64,000 nt of DNA from an uncultured Bryobacterales bacterium (GCA_951813065.1 CATOTH010000003.1:62001-126000), one strand, 5' to 3'. Shown: positions 18,191 through 27,732, counted from the first letter of the stretch. Notes: generated by a model from the sequence alone, not told the origin. Program-made: numbers and translations.

Positions 18191-18537
18191 TGGCACTGAA
18201 CGTCAAGAACCGCACCCTGTTCACCGGGGACAACCTCGACGTGATGCGGGGCATGAACGCCCAGTGCGTGGACCTGATCTACCTGGACCCGCCGTTCAAC
18301 TCGAATCGTGATTACGCTGCGTCAATCGGACCGGAAGCGGCGGGCGCAGCATTCGAGGGGAACTGCGCTGGTTGTGGTATCCATTTCCCGTTCCGCAATC
18401 TCACGGTCGACCATGTCGTGCCGCGGTCGCGTGGCGGCACCGATCACCTGGCCAACCTTCAGCTGCTCTGCGGAGCCTGCAATTCGATGAAGGGCACGAT
18501 CAGCCAAGCTGCGTTCCATGCGAAGCTAACTAAGTAA
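18190..18537 (+). CDS. Miniature DNA methylase N-terminus fused to an HNH domain, IS passenger, copy 2
   Basis: 115 residues, identical to the copy-1 product: DPPF methylase motif at 33-36 followed by an HNH zinc module (C59, C62, H75, N89, C94, C97). Identity between copies shows the deleted form is what the element carries, not a local accident. Confidence 0.8.
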   Translation: MALNVKNRTLFTGDNLDVMRGMNAQCVDLIYLDPPFNSNRDYAASIGPEAAGAAFEGNCAGCGIHFPFRNLTVDHVVPRSRGGTDHLANLQLLCGACNSMKGTISQAAFHAKLTK

Positions 18538-18576
18538 GCAGGGATTGCGATAACCGCGATCAAGGGAGGATCGGGA

Positions 18577-18765
18577 ATGGCGAACCAGACCAAGCAGGAC
18601 AAGCCGGAGCCGCGCATCATCGAACTACCGCACCACTCCTACCAGCCCAGCGTCGCTGAATTGAACGAGGACATGCGGGTGGACGCGTCCTTCGAGGAAC
18701 TGCTGAAAGCCGTGCTTCAGCCCGCGAAAATCCGCTACGTCAAGCCGACGCGAAAGCCGCGCTAG
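18577..18765 (+). CDS. Small conserved IS passenger protein (62 aa), copy 2
   Basis: Identical to the copy-1 62-residue protein, with the same GGAGGAT ribosome binding site. Its stop codon overlaps the right inverted repeat. Confidence 0.75.
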   Translation: MANQTKQDKPEPRIIELPHHSYQPSVAELNEDMRVDASFEELLKAVLQPAKIRYVKPTRKPR

Positions 18766-18802
18766 CCGCGAGGCGCTCTGGGTAATCTCGTATATAATCC
18801 CC
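18764..18802 (-). repeat. Right terminal inverted repeat, IS copy 2
   Basis: 39 bp, perfect inverted match to 17072-17110. Confidence 0.95.
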
Positions 18803-18810
18803 TTTCCGAA
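18803..18810. repeat. Right 8-bp target-site duplication of IS copy 2
   Basis: TTTCCGAA, identical to 17064-17071. Confidence 0.9.
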
Positions 18811-19077
18811 CGGGGAAAATCGGCGACCATGCGTCTTGCACACCTCAGACACCTCGGCTTCGAGGGATTGGATAGGTTTCAGTCCAATCTGGGGCAGGTG
18901 CCGCAACGAGGGGCATACCGAGGCCAGGCGGACCACAAACGTCAGTTCGCACTGCCGCCAGACCGGACAGCGATCGTTCCAAGCCAGAAGCTGCCTGCAC
19001 CTGTCGAGGAACGAGCCGTATGCAGCCTCGAGCATCATGTACCATTGGACGTTTCAATTCGAAGGTGGATTCCAGCC

Positions 19078-20604
19078 ATGCCGAGAACGATCTCACTTGC
19101 CCTGTTCTTCATCGGGCTGTGCGGGGCACAGCCGTCAGATTTCCCCATCAACCTCCGACAGGGTGTCATCGTCGGCGAGGTCGGAGAAGACTCGGCGATC
19201 CTGCAATCCCGGCTGACTTCATCGAATCCTCGCCAGGACCCGCGCTGGGAAGGGATCCGGGGCAGCGACGGCTGGGCGCGCTTCGAGATTGCGGAGAACG
19301 ATCGATTCGAAGGCGGCCGCATGACCGGGTGGCTGGAGGCATCCCCGTATTCGGATTTCATCGTCAAGGAAAGGGTCACGGGCCTCGCGTCGGCGACACG
19401 GTACTACTACCGCCTGCACTACGGACCCAGGAAGGACAACCTGACGACTTCCGAAACCGGCACGTTCCGCACACTGGCCGGTGAGAACCCCGCCACCTAC
19501 AGCTTCGCCGTTGTGACGGGCATGAACTACTCGTTCTTCCACTACACCGGAAGCAGTCGCGTTCCGCCTTACAGCGGCCCGGACAAGGAGTTGGGCTATC
19601 CGGCGCTGGCTTCGATCCTGAAGTTGCAGCCGGACTTCTTCGTCGGCACGGGTGACAACGTCTACTACGACCATCCCGGCCACCGCGGGAGAGCCCAGAC
19701 TCGGCATGAAATGCGCAAGAAGCACCACGAGCAATACTCGCAACCGCGTTTTCGGAGCCTTTTCCGCGAAGTGGCGACCTATTGGATGAAGGACGACCAC
19801 GACCATCGGTTCGACGACTCGGACGCCGTCAACGCGGTGCGCATCCGCGCGCCGAAACAACTCGCCTACTATCCGCGCACCAACATCCACGAGGGTGAGT
19901 CCGGGTCGGGTTTCGAACCTTCACATGAACTGGGGCTGGACGTCTTCCAGGAGCAGATGCCAGTGGTGGATCCTACCGAACCCGATCCGGTCACATTCCG
20001 CACGCACCGCGTCAGCCGCGATCTGCAAGTATGGTTTGTCGAGGGTCGCGACTACCGCAGCCCGCTCGACCAACCCGACGGTCCCGACAAGACCATCTGG
20101 GGCGCCGAGCAGAAGGCTTGGCTCTTCGAGACGCTGAAGGCCAGCGACGCGACATTCAAACTGCTGCTATCGGCTACGCCGATGATCGGACCGGACTCGA
20201 GCAGCAAGCGGGACAACCACACCAATCTCAACGGATATCGCCACGAGGGGGACGAGTTCTTCCGGTGGCTTGCCAGCAATGGCATCTCAGGTGAGGAGTT
20301 CTTCATCGCGTGCGGAGATCGGCATTGGCAATACCATTCCATCCGGTCCGACGGCTACGAGGAGTTTTCATCCGGCGCGCTGGTCGACGCGAACGCAATC
20401 CTCGGGAGCTTCCCCGGGGACCCGGACACCACGGATCCGGAAGGCAAGATCAATCAGCCGTTCCATTCCCCCGAGGCGAGCGGGGGTTTCCTGGTTATTT
20501 CGGTCGTGCCTGACGGCTCGGCGGCCCGGGCGGAATTCAGGTTCTACGAGGAAAACGGGAAGATGCTGTACGAGCACGTCAAGACGCGCGCATCGACGCG
20601 GTGA
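19078..20604 (+). CDS. PhoD-like exported phosphatase/phosphodiesterase
   Basis: About 508 residues from ATG 19078. This start gives a clean signal peptide (MPRTISLALFFIGLCGAQ); the longer frame upstream adds 83 unlikely residues reaching almost to the IS. An N-terminal fibronectin-like domain precedes a metallophosphatase core: FFVGTGDNVYYDHPG, YWMKDDHDHRFDDS and FFIACGDRHWQYHS supply metal-binding Asp, Asn and His. The PhoD family hydrolyses phosphate mono- and diesters outside the cytoplasm, often for phosphate scavenging. No pho box was identified. IS copy 2 sits just upstream and may have displaced the native promoter. Confidence 0.85.
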   Translation: MPRTISLALFFIGLCGAQPSDFPINLRQGVIVGEVGEDSAILQSRLTSSNPRQDPRWEGIRGSDGWARFEIAENDRFEGGRMTGWLEASPYSDFIVKERVTGLASATRYYYRLHYGPRKDNLTTSETGTFRTLAGENPATYSFAVVTGMNYSFFHYTGSSRVPPYSGPDKELGYPALASILKLQPDFFVGTGDNVYYDHPGHRGRAQTRHEMRKKHHEQYSQPRFRSLFREVATYWMKDDHDHRFDDSDAVNAVRIRAPKQLAYYPRTNIHEGESGSGFEPSHELGLDVFQEQMPVVDPTEPDPVTFRTHRVSRDLQVWFVEGRDYRSPLDQPDGPDKTIWGAEQKAWLFETLKASDATFKLLLSATPMIGPDSSSKRDNHTNLNGYRHEGDEFFRWLASNGISGEEFFIACGDRHWQYHSIRSDGYEEFSSGALVDANAILGSFPGDPDTTDPEGKINQPFHSPEASGGFLVISVVPDGSAARAEFRFYEENGKMLYEHVKTRASTR

Positions 20605-20620
20605 GCGCCCTTCTGGTGAT

Positions 20621-21979
20621 TCATCGCATCGGGAAGAACACCGAACCGACGTAGGACGCCAGCAAACCGGCGGCTCCCAGCGCGAAGAGCGAGACCGTCT
20701 TTGTCTTGAGAGCCTCGACTTCCGTAAGCCCCGTCATCGTCTTGAAGACCCAGAATCCCGAGTCGTTCATCCAGCCGCCGACGATCGAGCCGGCCCCGAT
20801 AGAAGTCAGGATGTAAACGGCGTGGTAGTCCGGAGGTACTGCAATGATCAGCGGAGCTAGGATCTCGGAGGAAGTGATCATCGCAGTCGTCGCCGAGCCT
20901 TGGGCGATGCGGAAGAGCATCGCGATCCCGAAGCCAAGCAACATCAGCGAAAGACCGATCTGTTGGGCGTAGTCCCCGAGAACGGTACCCACTTCAGCCT
21001 TTACCAGCATTCGCCCGAAAGCCCCGCCGCCAGCTGTGATCAGAATGATCAGCCCGGCGCTCTTGATCGCCTCTTCGGTCGGCTTTGCCAGTTCGGTCAA
21101 TGTCAATCCCTTGTGCGACGCGAGCAACCAGAGTCCTGCGGCGGCTGCAATGATCAGCGCGAGGCTGGGATTACCCAGAAACGCTGTCACGCCGCTCATC
21201 GCGCTCTCCGGGAAGAATGTGTTGGTGACGGTATTGGCGGTAATCAGGAAAACCGGCAATGCGATGGGTAAGAGCGACACGAAGAACCCCGGCAACTCGC
21301 TCTCCGGCCGGTGCGCCACTTCTTCGAGTTCCTTGAGGGAGAGCCCCGGCGCCTCGCGGATCTTGATGCCGAGCTTGCGATCGATCCAGTACGCGTACGC
21401 CCAACAGGCCAAGGCGGACGGAATCGCAACCATCAGTCCGACGATGATCACCAGTCCGATGTCGATCCCCAACGTTTCCGCCATGGCAAGCGGACCCGGC
21501 GTCGGGGGCACGAAAATGTGGGTCGTGACGCCCCCTGCCCCGATAGCAAGCGTGTAGAGGAGATAGTTCCGCCCTCCCGTTCGCATGCTCATCGAGCGTG
21601 CCAGCGGAACCAAGAGATAGAACACCGTGTCATGGAACACGGGGATCGAGAGGATATAGCCGCTGATCACCATCGAGAACGAGGAGTACTTCTCGCCGAG
21701 CCAGGCAACGAATCGCCGGGTAATCTTCTCGGCAGCGCCGCTCTCCATCAGGCACTGTCCAATCACAGCTGCCATGGCGATGGCGATGCCGATGCGGCCC
21801 ACCAAGCCTCCGAAGGCCTCCGTGACAGCCCCCATGATGTCCTCAACCGCGACATGCGGGGACAGCAGCCCGATCAGAATCGCGGACAGGATGAGAGCGA
21901 CAAACGCGTTGATCTTCAAGCGAATGATGAGCAAGAAGACCGCCGCCATCGCGACAAGCAAGATGAGAATCGGGTGCAT
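20621..21979 (-). CDS. GntP-family gluconate/H+ symporter
   Basis: 452 residues, typical family length, with many hydrophobic helices. GntP-type signatures include VFHDTVFYLLVPLARSMS, GGVTTHIFVPPTPGPLAMAE, RIAQGSATTAMITSSEI and VGGWMNDSGFWVFK. These permeases import gluconate or related sugar acids (for example fructuronate, glycerate) across the inner membrane. It is convergent with the PhoD-like gene and divergent from the enoyl-CoA hydratase (43 bp between starts), so the two share a promoter region. A sugar-acid substrate fits with the enolase-superfamily dehydratase at 56920-58074, though they are not linked. Confidence 0.9.
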   Translation of the reverse strand: MHPILILLVAMAAVFLLIIRLKINAFVALILSAILIGLLSPHVAVEDIMGAVTEAFGGLVGRIGIAIAMAAVIGQCLMESGAAEKITRRFVAWLGEKYSSFSMVISGYILSIPVFHDTVFYLLVPLARSMSMRTGGRNYLLYTLAIGAGGVTTHIFVPPTPGPLAMAETLGIDIGLVIIVGLMVAIPSALACWAYAYWIDRKLGIKIREAPGLSLKELEEVAHRPESELPGFFVSLLPIALPVFLITANTVTNTFFPESAMSGVTAFLGNPSLALIIAAAAGLWLLASHKGLTLTELAKPTEEAIKSAGLIILITAGGGAFGRMLVKAEVGTVLGDYAQQIGLSLMLLGFGIAMLFRIAQGSATTAMITSSEILAPLIIAVPPDYHAVYILTSIGAGSIVGGWMNDSGFWVFKTMTGLTEVEALKTKTVSLFALGAAGLLASYVGSVFFPMR

Positions 21980-22022
21980 GGGTTCCGAACAGCATATAAC
22001 GGATTGCTATCCTGAGCGCACG

Positions 22023-22799
22023 ATGGACACGGAAGCATTGCGAATCCGCCGCGAAGACGACATCGCATTCCTGACACTGGCAAATGCCCAGAGGCGCAAC
22101 GCCTTGTCACTCGCCACCATGCGCTCGCTGACAGAGGTGATCCGCAAGATCGGGGATGATCTGGGAATCGCCGCGGTAATCCTGGCAGCCGAGGGGCCCG
22201 TTTTCTCAGCCGGGCATGACCTCCGTGAACTGACAGGAGGAGACCTTAGACTCTACCGGCGGATCTTCGATCAATGCACCGAAATGATGGCTGCCATCCA
22301 GGCGATCCCGCAGCCGGTGATCGCGCAAGTCGACGGCATCGCCACAGCAGCTGGCTGCCAGTTGGTCGCTTCCTGTGATCTGGCACTTGCCTCGGAACGA
22401 TCGAGGTTTGCGACGCCGGGAGTGAAAATCGGATTGTTCTGCAGCACGCCGATGGTGGCGCTCACGCGCTGCGTTGGAAGAAAGCGTGCACTGGAAATGC
22501 TCCTTACCGGCAAGATGATCGACGCCTCGACAGCAGCCGAGTGGGGCTTGGTGAACCGCGTCGTAGACAGCGAAAGCCTAGCGGATGAGACGCTCTCTCT
22601 GGCCCGCGACATCGCATCGGCCAGCAGCCTTACAGTGGGTCTGGGAAAGCAGGCGTTTTACTCTCAGATTGACCTCGACCAACCCAAGGCTTACGACTAT
22701 GCCAAGGAAGTGATGAGCATGAATGCGCTGGCCGCCGACGCCCAGGAGGGAATGTGCGCATTCCTGGAGAAGCGGGAGCCGGTCTGGGCCAATAACTGA
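22023..22799 (+). CDS. Enoyl-CoA hydratase/isomerase family protein (ECHDC3-like)
   Basis: 258 residues from ATG 22023, the normal crotonase length; an earlier ATG would run into the divergent permease gene. The oxyanion-hole segment FSAGHDLREL and the second one, DGIATAAGCQLVASCDLA, are present. At the usual catalytic-glutamate positions the sequence reads GVKIGLFCSTPMVAL, as in the ECHDC3-like subgroup, so classical hydratase activity is not certain. It has no beta-oxidation neighbours. Confidence 0.85.
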   Translation: MDTEALRIRREDDIAFLTLANAQRRNALSLATMRSLTEVIRKIGDDLGIAAVILAAEGPVFSAGHDLRELTGGDLRLYRRIFDQCTEMMAAIQAIPQPVIAQVDGIATAAGCQLVASCDLALASERSRFATPGVKIGLFCSTPMVALTRCVGRKRALEMLLTGKMIDASTAAEWGLVNRVVDSESLADETLSLARDIASASSLTVGLGKQAFYSQIDLDQPKAYDYAKEVMSMNALAADAQEGMCAFLEKREPVWANN

Positions 22800-22925
22800 G
22801 GACCAGGGGGAAACGCGCCCACATCCAACGCGGGGATGCTGACGTACCCGCTGCCTAAATGGGTCTGTTGCCCGCGGACCGGAGTCGGAGCCCTGACTCT
22901 GGCTCGGAGATGGGCCAGTCCCGAG

Positions 22926-24386
22926 CTACCCCACCCACAGGTCCATCAGCGGCTTGCCCTTGACAAGGTCGCGTGGCTGGTCGAGATGGTTGTGGATCTC
23001 CTGATTCGGCTCGATTCCGAGAGCGTAGTAAATCGTCGCCAACAGGTCGTTCGGGTGTACCGGCTTCTCTTTCGGCGAAGAGGCCGTGGAATCGGACTCT
23101 CCATAGAGCCGTCCTCCTGGGATTCCGGCACCTGCAACCATCGCCGTGTAGCAATACGGCCAATGATCGCGGCCGTCAGGCGAATTCGTGTTGCCCGAGG
23201 TGGACACGCCGAGGCGCGGCGAACGTCCGAATTCCCCGACCGCAACGATCAGGGTGTCGTCAAGCAATTCCTGCTCCTCCATATCAGTAAGCAAGGTCGC
23301 GAGCGTGCGATCGAGTTTCGGGCAGTGCAGATCGCGAAGCGGACCGAAGTTCGCGGCGTGGGTGTCCCATGCGGTCGTCTCGGGGTCGCCATTCGCGACC
23401 GAAGGCCAGTTGAGCTGTACCATGCGAGTGCCAGCCTGGACCAATCGGCGGGCCATCAGGGCGCCTTGGCCGAATGTGAACCGGCCGTACCGGTCGCGCA
23501 TGTCATCGGATTCCAGGGACAGATCGAACGCGTTCCTCGCCTTGCCGGAAAGCACGAGATCAAAGGCGTTTTGGTAGTACTTGTCCAGAGCGTAGTGGTC
23601 AACTGCCTTTTCCAAGACGGGCATTGATTCGTTGATGCCCCGGAGCAACTCGAACCGGCTCTGCAGACGGCCAGCCGGAACTTCCTTGCGCAGTTCCAGA
23701 TCGTCTAGCTGAATTGGTTTATTCGGGTCCTGGTAAAGGCGATACGGATCGTACGCCTTGCCGATGAACCCGGCCGCGCCACCCTTGCCGATGACACTGG
23801 ACTCCTGCAGCGGGCGCGGCAGTTCCACGAAAGGCAAGACCGGTTCGGTCGGGGGATGGAACTTCGTGATCCACGAACCGGCAGTTGGAAAGTCATTGGG
23901 AGACGGGGGCTCCAACTGGCCGGACGGCGACACCTCGGTCGGCTCGTAGCCAGTCAGCATCTGGTAGATCGCCGCAGTGTGGTTGAACAGCCCCGCCGGC
24001 GTGTAGCTCATCGAGCGAATCAAGGTACATTTGTCCACTGCATCGGCCAGCATCGGCATCGTCTCGCTCAATTCGATACCGGGGACCTTGGACTTGATTG
24101 GCTTGAACTCGCCACGCACGTTCGACGGCGCATCTGGTTTGGGGTCCCAAATATCGATGTGAGAAGGTCCGCCTTGGAGGAAGAGCACGATGACGGACTT
24201 TGCGGAGCCGAAGCCGGTGGATCCTGCGAAACGGTTGGTTTCGGGGGCCGCCTTGGCTTGGTCTTGCAGTCGCAACACATCCTGCAACGTCATTCCGAAG
24301 AGGCCAAGAGAGCCGATCTTCATGAATTCTCTGCGAGACGAACCATCGCAGAAACGAGCAAGATATCGATTCGGAATTGTCAGCAT
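22926..24386 (-). CDS. Tat-exported DUF1501 protein (alkaline-phosphatase-fold), no. 1
   Basis: 486 residues. The leader SSRREFMKIGSLGLFGMTL is a twin-arginine signal. The DUF1501 core has SVIVLFLQGGPSHIDIWDPKP near the N-terminus, WDTHAANF in the middle and EFGRSPRLG plus GRDHWP near the C-terminus. These are metal-site segments of the sulfatase/alkaline-phosphatase-like superfamily. Function is unproven; in Planctomycetota and Acidobacteriota such proteins often pair with DUF1549/DUF1553 cytochrome proteins, which are absent here. Confidence 0.88.
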   Translation of the reverse strand: MLTIPNRYLARFCDGSSRREFMKIGSLGLFGMTLQDVLRLQDQAKAAPETNRFAGSTGFGSAKSVIVLFLQGGPSHIDIWDPKPDAPSNVRGEFKPIKSKVPGIELSETMPMLADAVDKCTLIRSMSYTPAGLFNHTAAIYQMLTGYEPTEVSPSGQLEPPSPNDFPTAGSWITKFHPPTEPVLPFVELPRPLQESSVIGKGGAAGFIGKAYDPYRLYQDPNKPIQLDDLELRKEVPAGRLQSRFELLRGINESMPVLEKAVDHYALDKYYQNAFDLVLSGKARNAFDLSLESDDMRDRYGRFTFGQGALMARRLVQAGTRMVQLNWPSVANGDPETTAWDTHAANFGPLRDLHCPKLDRTLATLLTDMEEQELLDDTLIVAVGEFGRSPRLGVSTSGNTNSPDGRDHWPYCYTAMVAGAGIPGGRLYGESDSTASSPKEKPVHPNDLLATIYYALGIEPNQEIHNHLDQPRDLVKGKPLMDLWVG

Positions 24387-24524
24387 CGATGAACCCTATG
24401 CAGATTATAGGTCAGCAACGCGCAGTCAAGAAACCCGGTTCGCTCGATTTTCCGGGATTCAATACAGAATGGCCAGGCCCGGAGACCGTTGTGCCGAGCA
24501 AATTCGCCGACACTGTGCAGCCAA

Positions 24525-25082
24525 TCAAAGGGGCAATAAGGTGCGGATATCCGGCAAATGCCTGTACGCTCCAGCCAAGTCCATACCATAACCGACAACA
24601 AATCTGTCGGGGATCTCGAATCCCAGATAGTCGATCTCGACTTCAACGATGCGCCTCGACGGTTTGCTGAGCAGGGCCGCGACGCGGACCGATCTTGCAC
24701 CGCAACCTCTCAGACGCTTCATCAGGGCGTGGAGCGTGCGCCCGCTGTCCACCAAGTCCTCGACAACTACGATCCGCGTTCCGCTCAATTCAAGTTCTTC
24801 GTAGCCGCTGATACTCACCTGTCCCGAGCTTTCGGTGCTGTCCCCATAGCTTGAGAGACGAAGGAAGTCGACCTCGACCCGGCCTTCCATCGACCTGGCG
24901 AGATCTGCGGCAAACACCCATGCTCCCTTGAGAGCCACCAGCAGTCTCACCTTCCCGTGAGCATGATCGCGCTGGATTTCATCGGCGATCGATCGGACAC
25001 GTCCAGCAATCTCCGACGCCTCAATCAGCACCGGCCCCAACCGTGCGGGTTGCGTCCGGATGACTCGGGCTGTTTCGATCAT
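24525..25082 (-). CDS. hpt: Hypoxanthine phosphoribosyltransferase
   Basis: 185 residues. VVVEDLVDSGRTL (PRPP loop, about 106-118) and the LKGAWVFAADL segment identify a purine phosphoribosyltransferase that converts hypoxanthine or guanine plus PRPP to IMP or GMP in the cytoplasm. The flexible-loop SSYG is at 77-80. Its ATG overlaps the stop of the upstream pgeF-like gene by 4 bp, so they are co-translated, linking nucleoside phosphorolysis to base salvage. Confidence 0.92.
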   Translation of the reverse strand: MIETARVIRTQPARLGPVLIEASEIAGRVRSIADEIQRDHAHGKVRLLVALKGAWVFAADLARSMEGRVEVDFLRLSSYGDSTESSGQVSISGYEELELSGTRIVVVEDLVDSGRTLHALMKRLRGCGARSVRVAALLSKPSRRIVEVEIDYLGFEIPDRFVVGYGMDLAGAYRHLPDIRTLLPL

Positions 25083-25792
25083 CGGACTAGATCGGACCGG
25101 ATACCTGCCACGGCCAGCATCCGGCCTGCGCTACCGCCCTGCCCGCGATGGGAAGCGAATCGATCCGGATTGCACTGAGTGCATTCTCCCACAGCGGTAA
25201 TCAGCCCTACTCCGGCGCTGCGGAGCTGCGCTTGGACGTGTGCGCGAAGGTCGACGTGGGGCTTTCGCCGACTGCGGTCCACCACCGATTCGGGAAACTT
25301 GGCCGCGACCTCCTCTCCCACTTCGAAGCAACACACCCCGATACAGGGACCAAGGGCGCATTCGATGTCACCAGCGAGCGATCCGTACTCGACTCGCAAG
25401 ACCGAGACGGCTTGCTGGACAATGCCCGCGACCGCCCCACGCCAACCGGCGTGAACCGCGGCGACACTTCGCCGCACGGGGTCGACGAGCAAGATCGGTA
25501 CGCAGTCGGCCGTGCGGACACCGACCAGCACGAACGGACGATCTGTCACTGCCGCGTCAGCCGCCCTGCCCTCCGTGCCCCATGCGTGATCTGCCACCGA
25601 GACATCGAGACCGTGGACCTGCCTGAGTGCACAGATTCCGAATCCGTCGGCGTCGAACGCACTGGCAATCTCCGGCTCGCTTGGCCATTCGCGGAAATCG
25701 CCGGTCTTCCTCGTGGTGAAGCCGTGTCTGAGCCACGCGTGGCGACTCCACGCTTCCAAGCGCATCACGCCTCGCCGGTCGGTCTTGAACAT
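25079..25792 (-). CDS. pgeF: PgeF/YfiH-family multicopper-oxidase-like purine nucleoside phosphorylase
   Basis: 237 residues of the YfiH/LACC1 family. Metal and active-site motifs are all present: ALRQVHG (H60), RTADCVPILL (C97), AAVHAGWRG (H114), ALGPCIGVCCFEVG, CTQCN and a late SHR. Family members have been shown to phosphorolyse adenosine and inosine; older annotations call them polyphenol oxidases or peptidoglycan editing factors. Coupling to hpt (4-bp overlap) supports the purine-salvage role here. Confidence 0.88.
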   Translation of the reverse strand: MFKTDRRGVMRLEAWSRHAWLRHGFTTRKTGDFREWPSEPEIASAFDADGFGICALRQVHGLDVSVADHAWGTEGRAADAAVTDRPFVLVGVRTADCVPILLVDPVRRSVAAVHAGWRGAVAGIVQQAVSVLRVEYGSLAGDIECALGPCIGVCCFEVGEEVAAKFPESVVDRSRRKPHVDLRAHVQAQLRSAGVGLITAVGECTQCNPDRFASHRGQGGSAGRMLAVAGIRSDLVR

Positions 25793-25796
25793 CGCT

Positions 25797-26765
25797 CTAT
25801 TGAAGGCCCAGCAACCAGGATGGATTCGTCTTGGTCATTCGATCAATCTCGGACTGCGAGAACCCCGCCTGAAGAAGCTGCCCAAGAAAGACTGACAAAC
25901 CGTCCGTGTGAATCGGGTTCATCGACTGCCCGAGGTCGCTTGAGATCACGACGTGCTCAGATCCGATTTCTCGAATCGCCTCCACGTACGCCGCTAACTT
26001 CTCCTCGGCGGACCCCTTCCATTGAGAGTTGGAAGCCAGCGCTGTCCCCACTGGATACTCGAGCATGGCTCCGAGACCCGCGGCGGCCTTCTGCAATTCC
26101 ACCGACATGCTGACCGGCTCCGGAAGGGGGTGGGTGACCAGAATGCGATCGATCCCGCGGTCCCTTGCCGCACGAATCAACATCAAGGACTCCTGCGGAG
26201 ACGAATGCCCGGTCGCCAGCACCAAGCCATGCTGCGCGATCTTGTCCAGCACGGCGAGCGTACTCGACAGGAGCGCGCCGTCGCGTGAAACCGGTATCCG
26301 GTTCGGGTTCGGACGAAAGACGTGGTGGTAATGCTCGGAATCGAACGTCGGCATCCAGACCACCTTTCCATGGCCGCCCGTCGTCCGAGCCATGTGCTCC
26401 ACAGCAATCGCATTCACACCCATCGACGAGTTCAGCGCGATCCCGCCAAATACCCTGATACCGGGGACCGCACGCTCGACCGAGTACGCCAGGCCTGCGG
26501 TCGGAGCGTAATGGTTCTTCAACAGCAGGGCCCGCATCCCTGCATCTCGCGCGATCCGGGCGATCTCCAGGGCATCGATCGCACGGTGCCCGCTATCGGG
26601 AGCACTGTGGACGTGGAGATCAACAACACCCTCAACGCTAGCCGGAGCAACGCCACCCGACGGGCCACACCAGGGGCACGCATCCTGGGCGCTCAATGAA
26701 GCAAGCGACGGGAGGCAGAGGGATGCCAGGACGATTGCCGGGGGGACTGACGCCAACGGTCTCAT
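25797..26765 (-). CDS. Exported DUF6282-like amidohydrolase-superfamily protein
   Basis: About 322 residues from ATG 26765, chosen because it gives a signal peptide (RPLASVPPAIVLASLCLPSL, cleavage near SLSAQ). A longer frame upstream adds 32 residues without leader character. VVDLHVHSAPD carries the HxH metal motif of TIM-barrel metal hydrolases. HSSPQES, VTHPLPEP and ISSDLGQSMNP supply later His and Asp positions. Substrate unknown. It is 4 bp downstream of nothing on its own strand but 4 bp upstream of the pgeF start, so it may lead that operon. Confidence 0.75.
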   Translation of the reverse strand: MRPLASVPPAIVLASLCLPSLASLSAQDACPWCGPSGGVAPASVEGVVDLHVHSAPDSGHRAIDALEIARIARDAGMRALLLKNHYAPTAGLAYSVERAVPGIRVFGGIALNSSMGVNAIAVEHMARTTGGHGKVVWMPTFDSEHYHHVFRPNPNRIPVSRDGALLSSTLAVLDKIAQHGLVLATGHSSPQESLMLIRAARDRGIDRILVTHPLPEPVSMSVELQKAAAGLGAMLEYPVGTALASNSQWKGSAEEKLAAYVEAIREIGSEHVVISSDLGQSMNPIHTDGLSVFLGQLLQAGFSQSEIDRMTKTNPSWLLGLQ

Positions 26766-26961
26766 GGATCGCCCGATCCGCTGAATGGTCACACGCGGCC
26801 TGATGGTGAAGGGCTGGATGAAAGAATGCATTGTTCCAAGCGGAAGTCCAGCATGCCACATCGGGGACCCTACCCAAGATCCTGAGATGCCTTCAACCGA
26901 GGAACCAAGGCTCGCAATGGAGTCTGCCGGGCTAAACTAATCATTCGCCCGCATTACCGTG

Positions 26962-27732
26962 ATGAAACTGCAAGGACAAGTAGCCATCGTTACTGGTGGC
27001 GCAACTGGAATGGGAAGAGCGATCAGCGAATTACTCGCGGCCGAGGGCGCGCGGGTCGTTGTCAACTATCGCGCATCGTCGGACGCAGCCCGGGAAGTGG
27101 TGCGGGGCATCCAGGCAGCCGGCGGTGAAGCCGTCGCGCACGCTGCAAACGTCCAGAACGACGTTGAGGTGCGATCCATGGTGGATTCGGCGGAGGATCG
27201 GTGGGGCCGCCTGGACGTACTCGTCAACAACGCGGGATGGAGCAAGTTGACGCCTCACTGGAAGCTTGACGACCTCACCGACGAGATTTGGGATCGCACT
27301 CTCAACACGAATCTGCGTGGTGCCTTTTATTGCTGCCGCGCCGCGGTACCCCTGATGCGCAAGAACGGCGGCGGATCGATTGTGAACAACGCTTCGGCAT
27401 CGGCCTACTCGGCCGCGGGAAGTTCGATCGTCTATTCGGCCTCAAAAGCCGCCATGGTCAACATGACGAAGTCCCTTGCGAGAGCGCTGGCGCCGGACAT
27501 CCGAGTGAATGCCATCGCCCCCGGCCTCGTAGAAACGCGATTCGCAGGGTGGCCGAAGGAAGCGTTTGAACAGGGCCGGGAGGGCTCCCCGCTGCGGCGA
27601 ATCGCCTCGGTCGAGGATGTCGCGTCCACAGTGCTGTTCCTGGCAGCCGACGCAAACGCAATCACAGCCGAGACGATTCTGATCGACTGCGGTGCCACGA
27701 TGCTCGCTACGTCCAGGCCCCGACGCCGATAG
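26962..27732 (+). CDS. Short-chain dehydrogenase/reductase
   Basis: 256 residues. The Rossmann motif TGGATGMG (11-18), NNAG and the catalytic YSASK (Tyr/Lys pair) identify a classical SDR of the FabG-like type, using NAD(P)H. A GTG three bases upstream (26959) is an alternative start. IAPGLVETRF follows the active site as in 3-oxoacyl-ACP reductase relatives, but the C-terminus is not diagnostic of a substrate. The next gene begins 31 bp downstream on the same strand. Confidence 0.88.
   Translation: MKLQGQVAIVTGGATGMGRAISELLAAEGARVVVNYRASSDAAREVVRGIQAAGGEAVAHAANVQNDVEVRSMVDSAEDRWGRLDVLVNNAGWSKLTPHWKLDDLTDEIWDRTLNTNLRGAFYCCRAAVPLMRKNGGGSIVNNASASAYSAAGSSIVYSASKAAMVNMTKSLARALAPDIRVNAIAPGLVETRFAGWPKEAFEQGREGSPLRRIASVEDVASTVLFLAADANAITAETILIDCGATMLATSRPRRR

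Larger units (their letters stand above)
17072..18802 (+). mobile_element. IS1595-family insertion sequence with passenger genes, copy 2 (1,731 bp)
   Basis: Same length, end repeats (17072-17110 and 18764-18802) and three encoded proteins as the copy at 13689-15419, in the same orientation. Its own flanking TTTCCGAA duplication shows an independent insertion. The right end lies 275 bp before the PhoD-like gene. Confidence 0.95.

Noticed and set aside
13689..18802. Composite transposon formed by the two IS copies
   Set aside because: Each copy has its own distinct 8-bp target duplication, so they inserted separately.
18829..19077. Upstream extension of the PhoD-like gene toward the IS
   Set aside because: 83 residues without family resemblance precede a clean signal peptide starting at 19078.
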